From Blautia sp. An81 (GTDB taxonomy: Bacteria > Bacillota > Clostridia > Lachnospirales > Lachnospiraceae): a stretch of 39,597 nucleotides of DNA. Under the pieces are notes generated by a model. That model was given only the letters and a program-made list of their open reading frames with translations. It was not told where the DNA came from and searched no databases. This document shows, piece by piece, positions 39,482-39,597 of this stretch (the stretch's first letter is position 1; each line of letters opens with the position of its first letter). A program made the translations under genes and the position numbers. The stretch spans positions 1 through 39,597 of the forward strand of contig NZ_NFHH01000033.1 in NCBI RefSeq assembly GCF_002161285.1, read 5' to 3'.

Positions 39482-39597
39482 GGTCAAGCCCTCGACCGAT
39501 TAGTAGCAGTCAGCTCCATGCATTGCTGCACTTCCACCTCTGCCCTATCTACCTCGTCGTCTTCAAGGGGTCTTACTCCTTTCGGATGGGACATCTC
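39482..39597 (-). rRNA. 23S ribosomal RNA, 3' end (partial)
   Basis: Read on the minus strand, the segment has the conserved 23S 3'-terminal sequence ('AAGACCCCTTGAAGACGACG', 'GGAGCTGACTGCTACTAATC', 'GGTCGAGGGCTTGACC'). The gene continues past the right window edge. The 3' end is placed near 39482, within a few bases. Confidence 0.93.

Overview
The window looks like a low-to-mid GC, spore-forming Lachnospiraceae genome (Blautia/Mediterraneibacter-like). The evidence is strong AGGAGG-type ribosome sites, YesM/YesN-type carbohydrate two-component genes, spoIID/spoIIQ-type sporulation genes, tandem rubrerythrins under a PerR regulator, a Gram-positive rRNA-tRNA block, and many glycan-use genes. 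Genus is an inference. Most genes lie on the minus strand.

Layout: 1-1624 is an IS element with one DDE transposase and imperfect terminal inverted repeats, next to the 3' end of an operon. 1646-5832 (minus) is a HAD phosphatase - GH36 alpha-galactosidase - MFS transporter operon, with a divergent AraC regulator (5982-6824). 6943-7605 is a TrhA/hemolysin-III membrane protein. 7841-10753 is an amylosucrase-type GH13 enzyme preceded by a LacI repressor, with a sigma-A promoter and a LacI-type palindrome between them. Together 1646-10753 can explain raffinose-family sugar use: galactose is removed first, then sucrose is cleaved. 10914-12885 is an oxidative-stress block: PerR, a 'reverse' rubrerythrin and a classical rubrerythrin, with near-identical PerR-like boxes before perR and the first rubrerythrin. 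12900-14818 holds a small ORF, a decayed ROK kinase/regulator and nagA.

14818-30193 (minus) is the main glycan locus: GH94 phosphorylase, a large GH94/GH161-like phosphorylase, a GH30 glucosidase, an ABC importer (lipoprotein plus two permeases), then a membrane-anchored binding-protein-like sensor, a YesM-type kinase and a YesN-type regulator. Two internal promoters, before the GH94 and before the lipoprotein gene, carry the same GACACC motif exactly 41 bp upstream of a TATAAT -10. This points to one shared activator, most simply the YesN-type regulator. The enzymes suggest import and cytoplasmic phosphorolysis of beta-gluco-oligosaccharides.

30326-38664 is a mixed region: a GIY-YIG protein, a degenerate SpoIIQ-like M23 protein, an unknown membrane protein, a SpoIID homologue with Gln where the catalytic Glu is expected, mnmM (ytqB), an O-acetylhomoserine sulfhydrylase, a small membrane protein, a CxxC-rich DUF6062-like protein, an HD-domain protein and a small alarmone synthetase. 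The gap 36888-37409 has no protein gene. It holds two tandem copies of what appears to be an undescribed structured small RNA: matching promoters, a near-identical 5' block, covarying hairpins and conserved anti-Shine-Dalgarno motifs.

38738-39597 (minus) is the end of an rRNA operon: 23S 3' end, then tRNA-Asp, Val, Tyr, Thr, fMet, Phe and Lys and a strong terminator. No 5S gene lies between 23S and the tRNAs.
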